Assembly (NCBI RefSeq): GCF_014652635.1
Contig: NZ_BMZE01000003.1
Coordinates: 310,001-374,000, forward strand
Source of the DNA: Devosia pacifica
GTDB taxonomy: Bacteria; Pseudomonadota; Alphaproteobacteria; Rhizobiales; Devosiaceae
Reading direction: 5' to 3'
Length of the DNA: 64,000 nucleotides
The position numbers were made by a program, and so were the translations under genes. How positions within the stretch are numbered: the first letter of the stretch is position 1; every line of letters begins with the position of its first letter. The notes beneath the pieces were generated by a model. It saw only the letters and a program-made list of their open reading frames with translations, ran no database searches and was not told the origin of the DNA. This document shows, piece by piece, positions 17,506 to 28,409 of this stretch.

Positions 17506-17871
17506 TCAGATTTCGCTGCGCTCGAACCGGACCCGATCGCCATAAAATGCCACGTGGTGGCGGATATCCTCAACCAGCGGGCATGGCTCGGGGTAATACC
17601 ACGCGGCGTCCTCAGCCGTGGCCGTAGCGGAGCGCAGATTGAAGTAGTTGGCCTCGCCCTTATAGGGACAGGTTGTCTTGGTATCGGAATCGAGCAGCAG
17701 GTCCGGGCGGATGTCCTCGAGCGGGATATAAAGCCGGAGGGGGCAACCTTCCTCGTCCAGTTCCAGCGCGCGCGTCGAACTGATGATCTCGGCATCATCA
17801 AAGAAGACGTGCACGCGCCCCTCGGCCGGGCGGATTTTGATGTCCTTATCAAGGCACTGTTGTTGGGCCAT
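17506..17871 (-). CDS. DUF427 domain protein
   Basis: 121 residues, a small soluble protein of the DUF427 family. The hallmarks TCPYKGEANYF, the AWYYPEP segment and VAFYGDRV are all present. DUF427 folds as a small beta-barrel, is widespread, and has no established biochemical function. It probably shares a transcript with the DMT transporter 46 bases downstream. Its upstream region (17872-18040) is shared with the divergent groESL promoter. Confidence 0.9.
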   Translation of the reverse strand: MAQQQCLDKDIKIRPAEGRVHVFFDDAEIISSTRALELDEEGCPLRLYIPLEDIRPDLLLDSDTKTTCPYKGEANYFNLRSATATAEDAAWYYPEPCPLVEDIRHHVAFYGDRVRFERSEI

Positions 17872-18042
17872 TTGAGACTCGCTGAACTGGTTTCGATTAC
17901 AGCCTAGACGCTAGATTGCGACATTCGTTCCGCTTCGTCCGCCAAGATCGCTTGCGAAGCTAAATCGGGATTGAAATTTCATTTGCGGATAACCACTTAT
18001 AGGCTGTCCAAGCAATTTTCGAGAAATCGCCGTTCACGGCTT

Positions 18043-18071
18043 CTTGACACCTAATCACCCCGCTCCTATAT
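18043..18071 (+). promoter_or_regulatory. Heat-shock (RpoH-type) promoter of groESL
   Basis: CTTGAC at 18043-18048 and CCTATAT at 18065-18071 are separated by 16 bases, matching the CTTG / CYTATNT elements of alphaproteobacterial RpoH promoters and also tolerable for sigma-70. Transcription would start just ahead of or within the CIRCE element at 18084, so both heat-shock sigma factor and HrcA control are likely. Confidence 0.7.
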
Positions 18072-18083
18072 CCCGTTTCGCCG

Positions 18084-18110
18084 TTAGCACTCACCCAAAG
18101 AGAGTGCTAA
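18084..18110. promoter_or_regulatory. CIRCE operator (HrcA binding site)
   Basis: TTAGCACTC, a 9-base spacer and GAGTGCTAA form a perfect CIRCE inverted repeat 50 bases before groES. HrcA binds this element and represses groESL until heat shock titrates GroEL. The hrcA gene itself is not in the window. Confidence 0.97.
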
Positions 18111-18159
18111 CAGGACCCAGTTTTTGTGAGAACGTATCCGTCTTACTCAAGGAGCAAAC

Positions 18160-18447
18160 ATGAGCTTCCGTCCCCTGCACGACCGCGTTGTGGTCCGGCG
18201 CGTCGAAAGTGAGGAAAAAACCGCTGGTGGCATCATCATTCCTGATACCGCCAAGGAAAAGCCCTCCGAAGGTGTCATCATTTCTGTTGGCCCCGGCGCC
18301 CGCGACGAGAGCGGCAAGGTTAATCCGCTGGACGTCAAGGAAGGCGATCGCGTGCTGTTCGGCAAGTGGAGCGGCACCGAAGTCAAGCTCAATGGTGAGG
18401 ACCTTCTGATCATGAAGGAAACCGACATCATGGGCGTGATCGCCTAG
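18160..18447 (+). CDS. groES: Co-chaperonin GroES
   Basis: 95-residue cytoplasmic co-chaperonin whose heptamer caps the GroEL cage. The sequence opens [13 protein letters not shown] and contains the mobile loop ([16 protein letters not shown], about 15-33) and the GKWSGTEVK beta segment. AAGGAG precedes the ATG. First gene of the heat-shock operon controlled by the CIRCE and RpoH-type elements upstream; groEL follows after 49 bases. Confidence 0.98.
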   Translation: MSFRPLHDRVVVRRVESEEKTAGGIIIPDTAKEKPSEGVIISVGPGARDESGKVNPLDVKEGDRVLFGKWSGTEVKLNGEDLLIMKETDIMGVIA

Positions 18448-18475
18448 CTCTTCACGTCACCGCCTTTGTTCGTAA

Positions 18476-20134
<1,659 letters not shown>

Positions 20135-20169
20135 GAGTCCTGCGCGCCACACGCGCTCAGAACGACCGA

Positions 20170-20197
20170 GGGCGGCCGACTGGCCGCCCTTTTTTTG
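20170..20197 (+). terminator. Intrinsic terminator of groESL
   Basis: GGGCGGCC (20170-20177), a GACT loop and GGCCGCCC (20182-20189) form a perfect 8-bp stem followed immediately by eight T. It lies 35 bases past the groEL stop. Confidence 0.93.
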
Positions 20198-20325
20198 TTG
20201 TATCGCCGCCCTCCAGCACGAATTTGCTCTGCCGAGCCCATAATCGCGCCGCGCATTCTGCTTAAATCTCTACTTGTTCGATCGACTATAAGATACCATC
20301 GCGTAATCATCGCATTCGAGGAGAG

Positions 20326-21108
20326 ATGCCGATGCTTAGCGATTTCCTTCTTTTCGCCGCAGTGGGGCTTCTGGCGCAGTTGGTGGACGGGGCTCTCGGC
20401 ATGGCCTATGGCGTCATCAGTTCGACGATGCTGCTCGCCTTCGGCGTCACGCCGGCCTACGCCTCTGCGAGTGCCCATGTCGCTGAAGTTTTCACCACCG
20501 CGGCTTCGGCAACCAGCCATATCCGCAACCGCAATATCGACTGGCGGCTGTTCTGGCGGCTGGCGCCCGCGGGCGTTATCGGCGGCATTCTCGGCGCCTA
20601 TTTGCTGACCAGCATCGATGGCAATGTTATTCGCCCCTACGTCACCTTCTACCTGACACTAATGGGGCTCTATATTCTTTTCCGGGCCATCAGGGGTGTT
20701 CCGGCCAGCTTGCCTGCCGACACGCCACTGGCTCCGCCGCTCGGCGTTGTCGGCGGCTTTGCCGATGCTGCGGGCGGCGGCGGGTGGGGGCCGGTCGTCA
20801 CTTCAACGCTTGTCGGAGCTGGCGGTACGCCGCGCTATGTCATCGGGACGGTCAACACCGCGGAGTTTCTGCTGGCCGTCACTGTCTCCGCCACATTCCT
20901 CATTGCTCTTCTCTCCGGCTACTGGGACGAGGTCAACACGCTTCAAAGCCATCTTTGGGCCGTCTTGGGCCTGATCGTCGGCGGTGTTGTGGCAGCGCCA
21001 TTCGCCGGGGTGCTGGTGCGGCGCATTGCTCCGAGAACACTGATGTTCGCAGTTGGCGTACTGGTGATGGCGCTGGCCGGCTACCAGACCTGGCAGCAGC
21101 TCGCCTAG
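20326..21108 (+). CDS. TauE/SafE-family permease (copy 1)
   Basis: 260 residues with about eight hydrophobic helices and two repeated TauE motifs, the first around GALGMAYGVISSTML and the second around GFADAAGGGGWGPVVTSTL. The family moves sulfite, sulfoacetate and other organosulfur anions across the inner membrane; the substrate here is unknown. GGAGAG lies just before the ATG at 20326; an ATG two codons later is an alternative. It meets the second TauE gene tail-to-tail, and the two share a CTAG so that both stop codons overlap. Confidence 0.85.
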   Translation: MPMLSDFLLFAAVGLLAQLVDGALGMAYGVISSTMLLAFGVTPAYASASAHVAEVFTTAASATSHIRNRNIDWRLFWRLAPAGVIGGILGAYLLTSIDGNVIRPYVTFYLTLMGLYILFRAIRGVPASLPADTPLAPPLGVVGGFADAAGGGGWGPVVTSTLVGAGGTPRYVIGTVNTAEFLLAVTVSATFLIALLSGYWDEVNTLQSHLWAVLGLIVGGVVAAPFAGVLVRRIAPRTLMFAVGVLVMALAGYQTWQQLA

Positions 21109-21857
21109 CCGAAGAACAGCAGGCGGATCGCCAAGAGGATCGAGACCACTACGACGAGAGGCCGGATAAGCCGCGCACCATAACGGATGCTGGAATGCGC
21201 CCCTACAAACCCACCAAGGATCTGGCCGGTCGCCATGACAGCAGCCACCGGCCAGACAACATCTCCGGCGGGGATAAAGATGGCGAGCGCAGCAAGGTTC
21301 GAGGTCAGGTTGAGCATCTTGGTGTGCCCGGCTGCCCGTGTCAGCCCGAGCCCGAACAATGTGACGAATGCGACAGTGAAGAACGATCCGGTCCCCGGTC
21401 CGAAAATGCCGTCATAAAAGCCGACACCGAAGCCCAGCAGCGGCACCCCGAGCCGGAACGGCAGGCGCGCTGCACGATCGGCATCCGACAAGTTCGGCGC
21501 GAACAGAAAGTAACAGGCGATTGCGATCAAGGCGATCGGCACCATCACCGACAGCGCGCTGGTATCGATCTGCTTGACCGATAGTGCACCGACAAGAGAA
21601 CCGGCAAAGGTCACAAGGATGGCCGGCAGCAATTGCCGGAGCACCACAAAACCGCGCCGCCAGAAGGTGAAGGCAGCAACGCAGGTACCGATGACGGATT
21701 GCAGCTTGTTGGTGGCGAGAGCGGAAACCGGCGGCAGCCCGACCGACAACAGCACCGGCACCGCGACCATGCCGCCGCCGCCAGCCACCGCATCGACAAA
21801 CCCTGCAACGAACCCCACGCCTGCCAAGAGCGCGAGGACAAATGGATCAAGGATCAT
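21105..21857 (-). CDS. TauE/SafE-family permease (copy 2)
   Basis: 250 residues, hydrophobic throughout, with the TauE hallmarks GFVDAVAGGGGMVAVPVLL in the first half and VGFYDGIFGPGTGSFFTVAF in the second, the form seen in the YfcA-like branch. Its start follows the glycosyltransferase stop by only 3 bases, so it is the last gene of a hisS-hisZ-hisG-glycosyltransferase-tauE run. The substrate is unknown. Sequence is clearly different from copy 1, so this is not a recent duplication. Confidence 0.87.
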   Translation of the reverse strand: MILDPFVLALLAGVGFVAGFVDAVAGGGGMVAVPVLLSVGLPPVSALATNKLQSVIGTCVAAFTFWRRGFVVLRQLLPAILVTFAGSLVGALSVKQIDTSALSVMVPIALIAIACYFLFAPNLSDADRAARLPFRLGVPLLGFGVGFYDGIFGPGTGSFFTVAFVTLFGLGLTRAAGHTKMLNLTSNLAALAIFIPAGDVVWPVAAVMATGQILGGFVGAHSSIRYGARLIRPLVVVVSILLAIRLLFFG

Positions 21858-21860
21858 CGA

Positions 21861-23075
21861 TCAGGCATCGTCGTGACGACGCCGCGGGAGCTCATCGGCG
21901 GGCGCATCCGAGATCCGGTTCTCATAGAACGGTATGTTGAGGAGCGATGCCATGAAGCCGGACATCATCAGCTGAAAGCCGACGACGAGGCTGGTGGCCG
22001 ACAGGATCATTGCGCGCATCGTGCGGTTGGCGTTGAGCGGCCCGAAATCGCGCTCGGCCCATTCTAAAATGCCCCAGCCAAGCGCGCAAAGCCCAATGAC
22101 CATGAGGATGAGCGCAATGACGAGGACGCGTTCGAGCGAGATCCATTCCAGAAGGCGATTATAGCTCCCCGAGGGTGGAATAAACCCGTAGCGACTGGCG
22201 AAACGGCGGCCGATCAGGGCGAAGCTGATCGATTGCATGCCGACAATGATGCACAGCGCGGCAACCAGAAAACTGTGAATGTCGAGGACGACGTTTCCGA
22301 CCTGCACCGGGCCGCCTATCAAAATCGCGCCGACCAAGAGGCCAATCCCGACCAGCGTCATGCCCGGATAGAGAAACAGCCATCTGGGCGAGAACAGAAG
22401 AAGGAACCGCAGGTGCCGCCATCCATCGCGGAACGAGCGCAGATGAGGCGGGCGCGAGCGGCCATCCTTCTTGAGCGTCGTCGGCACTTCGGTGACCCGC
22501 AGGCCCGAGAGCGTTGCCTTGACCACCATTTCGGAGGCGAACTCCATGCCGGTGGTGCGTAGCTTCAGTCCGCGTATGGCATCGCGATTGAAGCCGCGCA
22601 GCCCGCAATGAAAATCGCCAATTGGCGTTCTGAAGAACAGACGCCCCAACGCCGACAGGACAGGATTGCCGATGTAGCGGTGATGCCAAGGCATGGCCCC
22701 CGGTGCGATACCACCGCGAAAGCGGTTACCCATCACCAAATCGGCGCCTGCCCGCAATTGTTCTACAAAGGCCTCGAGAGCGGAAAAATCATAGCTGTCG
22801 TCGGCATCGCCCATGATGATGAAGCGGCCTTCGGCAGCGGCTATTCCGCCTGCGAGGGCCGCGCCGTACCCGCGCCGTTCGACCGGCACGACCCGGGCGC
22901 CATGCTCCGTGGCGATCTGTTGCGAGCCATCGCTCGAGCCGTTGTCGGCAATCAGCACCTCGCCGGCAATACCTGTCCGATCGAGAAACGCACGCGCCTT
23001 GTCGATGCAGGTCGCGAGCGTCTCAGCTTCGTTGAGACACGGCATCAGTATTGTCAGTTCAACCGGCTGGTGCAC
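21861..23075 (-). CDS. Membrane-bound family 2 glycosyltransferase (DPM1/GtrB-like)
   Basis: 404 residues. The GT-A catalytic domain (about 1-235) starts ELTILMPCLNEAETL and has ADNGSSDGS and the metal-binding MGDADDSYDF (DxD-like), then a loop with GLRGFNRDAIRGLKL. About four transmembrane helices follow (245-385). This layout is that of polyprenyl-phosphate sugar transferases, which make lipid-linked sugars used to decorate envelope glycans. GTG at 23075 is chosen because the open frame upstream runs back into hisG. Gene order within a his-biosynthesis run suggests co-transcription rather than a metabolic link. Confidence 0.83.
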   Translation of the reverse strand: MHQPVELTILMPCLNEAETLATCIDKARAFLDRTGIAGEVLIADNGSSDGSQQIATEHGARVVPVERRGYGAALAGGIAAAEGRFIIMGDADDSYDFSALEAFVEQLRAGADLVMGNRFRGGIAPGAMPWHHRYIGNPVLSALGRLFFRTPIGDFHCGLRGFNRDAIRGLKLRTTGMEFASEMVVKATLSGLRVTEVPTTLKKDGRSRPPHLRSFRDGWRHLRFLLLFSPRWLFLYPGMTLVGIGLLVGAILIGGPVQVGNVVLDIHSFLVAALCIIVGMQSISFALIGRRFASRYGFIPPSGSYNRLLEWISLERVLVIALILMVIGLCALGWGILEWAERDFGPLNANRTMRAMILSATSLVVGFQLMMSGFMASLLNIPFYENRISDAPADELPRRRHDDA

Positions 23076-23137
23076 GTCGTCCCCGCTTAGCCCCGCTGCA
23101 TTCTTGCCGCGAATCAGAGGTGATGCGCAATCGCCGA

Positions 23138-23833
23138 CTAGTCCCGCAACCGGCTCAACAGCGTGTCGCAGAGAGCGCGTTGGTCGGCACTCCACGCGAC
23201 GGTCTTCGAGACGATGAGGTTTGCCTGGCTTGCCAGCAGCACGCCATCCTCCAGCACCCGCAACTGATTGGCCGTGAGGGTCGAGCCGGTGGTGGTGATA
23301 TCGACGATGATATCGGCAGCCCCGGATGCCGGGGCGGCTTCGGTGGCGCCGAGGCTCTCGACGATACGGTACTCGGCGATACCGGCCCTGGCGAAATGCT
23401 GGCGGGTGATGGTGATGTATTTGGTTGCGATGCGCATCCAGCGACCGTGACGCGAGCGGAAGTCACTGGCGACATCGGCAAGGTCGTGCATGTGCGTGAC
23501 ATCGATCCAGGCTTCGGGGACTGCCACGACCACATCCGCTTCACCGAATCCGAGCGGCCGTGCGAAATCGACGCTTGCGGGGCCATGCTCGACCGTTTCG
23601 TGAATCAGGTCGCGGCCTGTGACGCCGAGATGAATGGTGCCACGAATGAGTTCTCGCGCAATTTCAGAGGCGGGAAAGAACCTGACCGTTACATCTGGCA
23701 TGCCTTCGATGGCGCCCAGATAGGATCGGGCCCCGCCAGGCCGAGTAATCTCGAGGCCGCGTTCTGCGAAGAAATCGCGCGTGAGTTGTTCAAGCCGCCC
23801 TTTGGAGGGCACGGCAAGGGTCAGCCCGGTCAT
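23138..23833 (-). CDS. hisG: ATP phosphoribosyltransferase catalytic subunit, short form (HisG-S)
   Basis: First enzyme of histidine biosynthesis, joining ATP and PRPP. The ATG at 23833 gives 231 residues ([16 protein letters not shown]), the short form that lacks the C-terminal regulatory domain and depends on HisZ, whose gene is immediately upstream and overlaps it (ATGA). The PRPP-binding loop is in DIIVDITTTGSTLTANQL. In HisG-S/HisZ octamers HisZ supplies allosteric inhibition by histidine. Confidence 0.95.
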   Translation of the reverse strand: MTGLTLAVPSKGRLEQLTRDFFAERGLEITRPGGARSYLGAIEGMPDVTVRFFPASEIARELIRGTIHLGVTGRDLIHETVEHGPASVDFARPLGFGEADVVVAVPEAWIDVTHMHDLADVASDFRSRHGRWMRIATKYITITRQHFARAGIAEYRIVESLGATEAAPASGAADIIVDITTTGSTLTANQLRVLEDGVLLASQANLIVSKTVAWSADQRALCDTLLSRLRD

Positions 23834-24897
23834 CGTGCCGCCTCCGCTTCCAGCCGATCGATCCACAGGGCGCAACCAGACGCAGCGATCGGCGCGGTGG
23901 CGCCGAGCCGCTCTAGCAGCCGGTCATACTGGCCGCCCGAGGCAAGGACCTGGCCCTCGGCGCTTTGGATCTCGAAGACTATGCCGGTGTAATAATCGAG
24001 CCGAGGCGAAAATCCGGCTTCGAAGACGATCTCGATCTCAGGCGGCAAGGCATCGATATGGCGCTTGAGGCTGGCCACGGGCGCGCGTAGATCGAGCCCT
24101 TCGGAGTGGGCGATGGCTTCAACAAGGCTCAAGGCTTCGAGCGCAGGCGCGCTGATGGCAAGAATTCGGCGTAAGAGGGCAAGCGTTTGCGGCGAGACAT
24201 GCGCTGCGTCCAGAGCCTGCTGCTCGAGATAACGGTCAGCGATCTCTGAGGGCGTACGGCTCTCGGTGAGGCTCAACCCCGCTGCGACCATCTGTTCGGT
24301 GATGTCCTCAATGAGCGCGTCGCGATGCGGCTGCTCAGCGCGGGGTACGTCCGGCGCTGCCTCAAGCCGTGTCAGCAATCGATCCATCGCCTCATCATGT
24401 CCGAAGCGATGGCGGATGCGCGGCCGCCACGCATCGGGCATTTCAAGCTGCGCCAGCAAGCTTTCGAATAGCGCAACGCTGCCGAGGCGAATACGGGGCG
24501 CTGCGACCTCGTATACCGTAAGCGCATCGCGCGCGAAGGCCAGAACCCTGTCGAGCGCCAGATCCGCATCGCGCTGCGCCAGCAGCTCAAGGCCCGCCTG
24601 CGTGAACTCCGCCGGCCCATCCGGCCGCTGCCGGAAGATCGGACCGTGATACGCAAAGCTCGCCGGCTCGCGAGTTCCATTGCGGATATAGTCGGCAACG
24701 ATCGGCAGCGTGAACTCTGGCCGAAGGCAGTACTCGGCCCCATCGCTGCCCGTCGTCAGCAACAGGCGGCGGCCGAACTCCTCGCCGGCAAGATCGAAAT
24801 ACGGGTCCGCCGGCAAGAGCAGCGGCGGATTGATGCGCGATGCCGCCTGCGCCGTCAGCAGGTCTTCAAAGGCTTGCTTGCGGGCGTCGGCGCTCAT
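23830..24897 (-). CDS. hisZ: ATP phosphoribosyltransferase regulatory subunit HisZ
   Basis: 355-residue paralogue of the histidyl-tRNA synthetase catalytic core that lost aminoacylation and regulates HisG-S. The class II-like motifs are recognisable ([17 protein letters not shown] and [13 protein letters not shown]), and there is no anticodon-binding domain. It overlaps hisS upstream and hisG downstream by 4 bases each, so hisS-hisZ-hisG is a tightly coupled operon in which the true synthetase and its catalytically dead paralogue are adjacent. Confidence 0.94.
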   Translation of the reverse strand: MSADARKQAFEDLLTAQAASRINPPLLLPADPYFDLAGEEFGRRLLLTTGSDGAEYCLRPEFTLPIVADYIRNGTREPASFAYHGPIFRQRPDGPAEFTQAGLELLAQRDADLALDRVLAFARDALTVYEVAAPRIRLGSVALFESLLAQLEMPDAWRPRIRHRFGHDEAMDRLLTRLEAAPDVPRAEQPHRDALIEDITEQMVAAGLSLTESRTPSEIADRYLEQQALDAAHVSPQTLALLRRILAISAPALEALSLVEAIAHSEGLDLRAPVASLKRHIDALPPEIEIVFEAGFSPRLDYYTGIVFEIQSAEGQVLASGGQYDRLLERLGATAPIAASGCALWIDRLEAEAAR

Positions 24898-26315
24898 TGC
24901 TGATCGGCCAGGAGGCGCTTGATGCTGTTAACAAGATCCGCCCTGTCGATCTCAAACTGGCCGGGGCGCTCTGCCTTCCATGCGGTGTTATCGGAGATTG
25001 ACTGTGCGGCCTGCTTGCCGGCGACGAGATCCTTGATCTGCAGGACACCGCGTTCGCGCTCATCGGAGCCCTCGATGACAACTGCGGGGGCATTGCGCTT
25101 GTCGGCGTAGGCAACCTGCTTGCCGAAATTCTTGGTCTGGCCGAGGAACATTTCGGAGCGAATACCGGCCTGGCGCAGCTCCGAGACCATTGCCTGGTAG
25201 CGTGCGGTCTGGTCCTTATCCATGACGAGGACGACCACCGGACCATCGGCGTTGGCACTTTCCAGATTGCCAGTGAGCTTGAGCGCATGCGCGAGACGGG
25301 ACACGCCGATGGAAAAGCCGGTTGCCGGCACCGGCTCGCGGCGGAAGCGCGAGACAAGGCCATCGTAGCGACCACCACCACCGACAGAGCCGAAAACGAC
25401 TTCCTGGCCCTTTTCGTTGGTGACGGGAAAGGTCAGCTCGATCTCGAATACAGGACCGGTGTAGTATTCAAGGCCGCGGACCACTGAAGGGTCGATCTTG
25501 ATCTTGTCGGCGCCGTAGCCCGCTGCATCGAACAGCGTCTGCATCGACCCTAGTTCTAGAACCCCGGCATTATCCGGCGGGGTCTGGCCGTTGACATAGT
25601 CGAGAACGGTGCGGTCCTGCTGCGCGGTCAGTCCGGCACCCTTCGTGAAGTCGCCGCTTTCATCCTTGCGACCCTCGCCTAGAAGCGCCGCAACCCCTTC
25701 GATCCCGAACTTGTCGAGCTTGTCGATCGCCCGTAATACGGTGAGCTTTTGCCCCTCGTCCGCAACGCCGGCGGCTTCGAGAACGCCATCCAGAACCTTG
25801 CGATTGTTGACCCGCACGACATATTTGCCGGCGAGCCCGAGCGCATCCATGACGTCGGCCATCATCATGCACATTTCGGCGTCCGCTTCCGGGCCGGGGG
25901 CACCGACGGTATCGGCATCAAACTGCATGAACTGGCGGAAGCGGCCAGGGCCCGGCTTTTCGTTGCGGAACACCCAGCCGCACCGGTAGGAGCGGTAAGG
26001 CTTCGGCAGGCTCTCGAAATTTTCGGCAAAGTGCCGTGCGAGTGGCGCTGTCAGGTCGTAGCGCAGGCTCATCCACTGCTCGTCTTCATCCTGTAGCGAG
26101 AACACGCCGGCGTTGGGCCGATCGGTATCGGGCAGAAACTTGCCGAGCGTTTCGGTGAATTCGAAGAACGGGGTTTCGACCGGATCGAACCCGTAGCGCT
26201 CATACACCGTCCTGATCTTGGCGATCATGGCGTCGACGGCGCCGATATCGCCAGGCGCACGGTCTTCAAATCCACGCGGCAGGCGCGGGGCGATCAGCTT
26301 GGCTTTTTCATTCAT
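24894..26315 (-). CDS. hisS: Histidyl-tRNA synthetase
   Basis: Class II synthetase for tRNA-His, 473 residues starting [19 protein letters not shown]. Histidine-binding motifs are [14 protein letters not shown] and [11 protein letters not shown]; the C-terminal anticodon-binding domain starts near [13 protein letters not shown]. The motif 2 region reads [20 protein letters not shown] rather than the bacterial GRYREFHQ type. In alphaproteobacteria a divergent HisRS accompanies a tRNA-His without G-1, and the tRNA-His in this window (30666-30742) has exactly that form. Confidence 0.96.
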   Translation of the reverse strand: MNEKAKLIAPRLPRGFEDRAPGDIGAVDAMIAKIRTVYERYGFDPVETPFFEFTETLGKFLPDTDRPNAGVFSLQDEDEQWMSLRYDLTAPLARHFAENFESLPKPYRSYRCGWVFRNEKPGPGRFRQFMQFDADTVGAPGPEADAEMCMMMADVMDALGLAGKYVVRVNNRKVLDGVLEAAGVADEGQKLTVLRAIDKLDKFGIEGVAALLGEGRKDESGDFTKGAGLTAQQDRTVLDYVNGQTPPDNAGVLELGSMQTLFDAAGYGADKIKIDPSVVRGLEYYTGPVFEIELTFPVTNEKGQEVVFGSVGGGGRYDGLVSRFRREPVPATGFSIGVSRLAHALKLTGNLESANADGPVVVLVMDKDQTARYQAMVSELRQAGIRSEMFLGQTKNFGKQVAYADKRNAPAVVIEGSDERERGVLQIKDLVAGKQAAQSISDNTAWKAERPGQFEIDRADLVNSIKRLLADQQ

Positions 26316-26409
26316 TCTTGCGGTCCTGAAGTCGTGGCGTTCCTAGCGGATCACGCACAGGGTGACAACCGCGCTGCCGCCCACGTGGAGCGGGCGGCAG
26401 CCGGCATGG

Positions 26410-26664
26410 CTAGAGGCGACCTGCACGAAAGCGCGGCAGGTTCGACGGGTTGATCGGGATATCGTGCCACGTGCGCTGCTCTGGCAATGGATCAAGCCCG
26501 AGATCCCGCCTCAGTTCCGGAGGAATTCCCGGCGGGCGTCTTGGGCGGTGCAACCAGGCGCGCAGAGCCGCGAGAATGCGGTTACGCCGGTTTCCCCGCG
26601 TTGCAGTTTCGCTGTTTGAAAGTACGTCAGGCAGCAAAGCGCTGCCAAATGCCTTGTCGGTCAT
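26410..26664 (-). CDS. Small basic protein, weakly DUF1127-like
   Basis: 84 residues from the ATG at 26664, preceded by GGATAG. The middle is Arg-rich (RRNRILAALRAWLHRPRR) and the end reads PPELRRDLGLDPLPEQRTW, faintly like the LRDIGL motif of DUF1127 proteins, small basic proteins that bind RNA or affect phosphate and carbon metabolism in alphaproteobacteria. No signal peptide or membrane helix is evident. Coding status is likely but unproven. Confidence 0.5.
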   Translation of the reverse strand: MTDKAFGSALLPDVLSNSETATRGNRRNRILAALRAWLHRPRRPPGIPPELRRDLGLDPLPEQRTWHDIPINPSNLPRFRAGRL

Positions 26665-27003
26665 GTGACTATCCGGACGCGCGAAAGCGCACCGGCTCCT
26701 GTCGGGTTTGAAGGGCGTGACGAATTGCGGGCGACGCCGAAGCGTCACCGGTAAGCGTCACTAATGGATGGTGAACTGTCCGCGCCGAGCGTGTCGGCTA
26801 CAGAGGCAAAACCCGCTGGCTAGAGGCAGCGATGGTGGTTGCCGAATACACCCCATACGGAAGCGAGCAGATTGATCATCATGTAGCGTCTCCCTGGTGT
26901 GCGGTTGCGAACGATGCGTCGGTAGCTCACGCTGCCGTGATTAGCAAGGGTGATGTGCGTCAGCATGACGCAGCTCTGAGCAATGTTGCCGTTCGGCCAC
27001 AGA
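26665..27003. other. Intergenic region between the small basic protein and tag
   Basis: This 339-base gap holds a short open frame with a good ribosome binding site (26820-26882, listed separately) and a hairpin at 26730-26749: GGCGACGC / GCGTCACC, an 8-bp stem with one wobble that on the minus strand closes a TTCG tetraloop, with no T run behind it. Both lie on the strand of the small basic protein. I see no tRNA or known riboswitch here. Confidence 0.35.
26820..26882 (-). CDS. Candidate 20-residue ORF or leader peptide
   Basis: A 20-codon frame reading MMINLLASVWGVFGNHHRCL, with GGGAG seven bases ahead of its ATG, the best ribosome binding site in the region. It is hydrophobic in its first half and could be a small membrane peptide or a translated leader for the downstream small basic protein 155 bases later. 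No amino-acid-run attenuator logic is apparent. Evidence is the binding site and placement only. Confidence 0.3.
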   Translation of the reverse strand: MMINLLASVWGVFGNHHRCL

Positions 27004-27621
27004 TCAGGCAGGGCGCAGGAAGTTCCGACGCTGCTGCTCGACCTCGTCACGGCAGAAACAGGTCTCGATGTGATCATTGACCAGCCCCATCGCCTGCATG
27101 AAGGCATAGCAGGTCGTGGGTCCGACGAAGGTGAACCCATGCGCTCGCAAGTCCTTGCTGAGTGCGGCAGATGCTGGGGTCGATGGCATCGCCATGACAG
27201 CCTCGTGGGTGATACGCGCTGGCCGCTCCGACTGGCCTGGTTCATGACGCCAGACGAAGGCTGCGAGGGAGCCATAACGCTGCTGAATGTCGATGGCCCT
27301 GCGGGCGTTGTTGATGGTCGAGACGATCTTGCCACGATGCCGGATGATGCCGGCGTCTTTGACGAGGCGTTCGATGTCGCTCTCATCCATCTGAGCCACG
27401 CGCTCCATCTCGAAGCCATGGAAGACCTCGCGGAAGCGATCACGCTTGCGCAAGATGGTGATCCAGGACAGACCTGCCTGAAACCCCTCGAGGCACAGCT
27501 TTTCATATAGGCGCGTATCGTCAGCGACTGGCCGCCCCCACTCCGTGTCGTGGTAGGCGCAATAGAACGGATCACTGCCTGCCCACTGGCAGCGCTGCGG
27601 TTGTTCAGCCTCAGTGGACAT
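27004..27621 (-). CDS. tag: DNA-3-methyladenine glycosylase I
   Basis: Base-excision repair enzyme that removes 3-methyladenine from alkylated DNA. 205 residues starting MSTEAEQPQRCQWAG. The Tag zinc snap is visible as C11 and the His of AYHDTEWGRP near the N-terminus plus the late HIETCFC. The core contains FQAGLSWITILRKRDRFREVF, with the adenine-pocket residues, and GFTFVGPTTCYAFMQAMGLVNDH. GGAGACC precedes the start. Stand-alone gene, divergent from the L,D-transpeptidase gene. Confidence 0.95.
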   Translation of the reverse strand: MSTEAEQPQRCQWAGSDPFYCAYHDTEWGRPVADDTRLYEKLCLEGFQAGLSWITILRKRDRFREVFHGFEMERVAQMDESDIERLVKDAGIIRHRGKIVSTINNARRAIDIQQRYGSLAAFVWRHEPGQSERPARITHEAVMAMPSTPASAALSKDLRAHGFTFVGPTTCYAFMQAMGLVNDHIETCFCRDEVEQQRRNFLRPA

Positions 27622-27719
27622 TTCGCGGTCTCCGGCTATTTTTCGTTAACCAAGTCTGTTGACTGCGCCTTGGCGATTTGCCGCCACACTGCATTGAACC
27701 GCAGCAGTGGAGGCACGCG

Positions 27720-28346
27720 ATGATGCGCCTAATCGGCAAGCTTACAAGCATTTTGGCCATGGCTCTTGCGAGCCTGGCATTTGCCAATGCCGCAATGGCG
27801 CAAAGCTGGCAACCGGGTCCCATGGGCTGGCACTATACGCCGGCGCCGCACCTTGTTGAGCCGCGCGACCACGTCGTCGTTCGCGACACATCCGTTGCCG
27901 CGGATATCTATGTTCGCCAGGTTGTTTCATATCCGGGCCATGAGGCTCCCGGGACGCTTGTCGTCGATACGCGCGTCCACTTCCTGTACTATGTGCTGGG
28001 GGACGGCAGAGCGCTGCGCTATGGCATCGGCGTTGCCCGCAACGGGTTCGAATGGCATGGCAGCCACCGCATCACCCGCAAGGCGGAGTGGCCGAGTTGG
28101 ACGCCGCCTGCCGCGATGCGCCAGCGCGAACCGCACCTGCCGGCCCATATGCCGGGCGGCATCGACAACCCGCTCGGCGCACGCGCGCTCTATATCGGGA
28201 ACACGCTCTATCGCATCCACGGTACCAACCAGCCATGGACCATCGGTCATGATGTCTCTTCGGGCTGCATTCGCATGACCAACGATGACGTGATCGACCT
28301 TTACGGCCGGGTGACAATCAACAGCCGGGTGATTGTCCTTTCCTAA
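27720..28346 (+). CDS. Secreted L,D-transpeptidase (YkuD domain)
   Basis: 208 residues; GGAGG lies six bases before the ATG at 27720. A Sec signal peptide (about 1-28, ending NAAMA) is followed by a short linker and a YkuD domain with the catalytic signature HGTNQPWTIG...SSGCIRM. These periplasmic enzymes form 3-3 peptidoglycan cross-links or attach proteins to the wall; in Hyphomicrobiales such links dominate and there are many paralogues. The compact single-domain form is typical of the ErfK/YbiS/YnhG rhizobial group. Specific role not assignable. Confidence 0.92.
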   Translation: MMRLIGKLTSILAMALASLAFANAAMAQSWQPGPMGWHYTPAPHLVEPRDHVVVRDTSVAADIYVRQVVSYPGHEAPGTLVVDTRVHFLYYVLGDGRALRYGIGVARNGFEWHGSHRITRKAEWPSWTPPAAMRQREPHLPAHMPGGIDNPLGARALYIGNTLYRIHGTNQPWTIGHDVSSGCIRMTNDDVIDLYGRVTINSRVIVLS

Positions 28347-28409
28347 ACATTTCTGCGCCACAGTGCCGACGTCCGACCGCTGCGTCGGGCGGGATTTGTG
28401 GAGCCGGGC

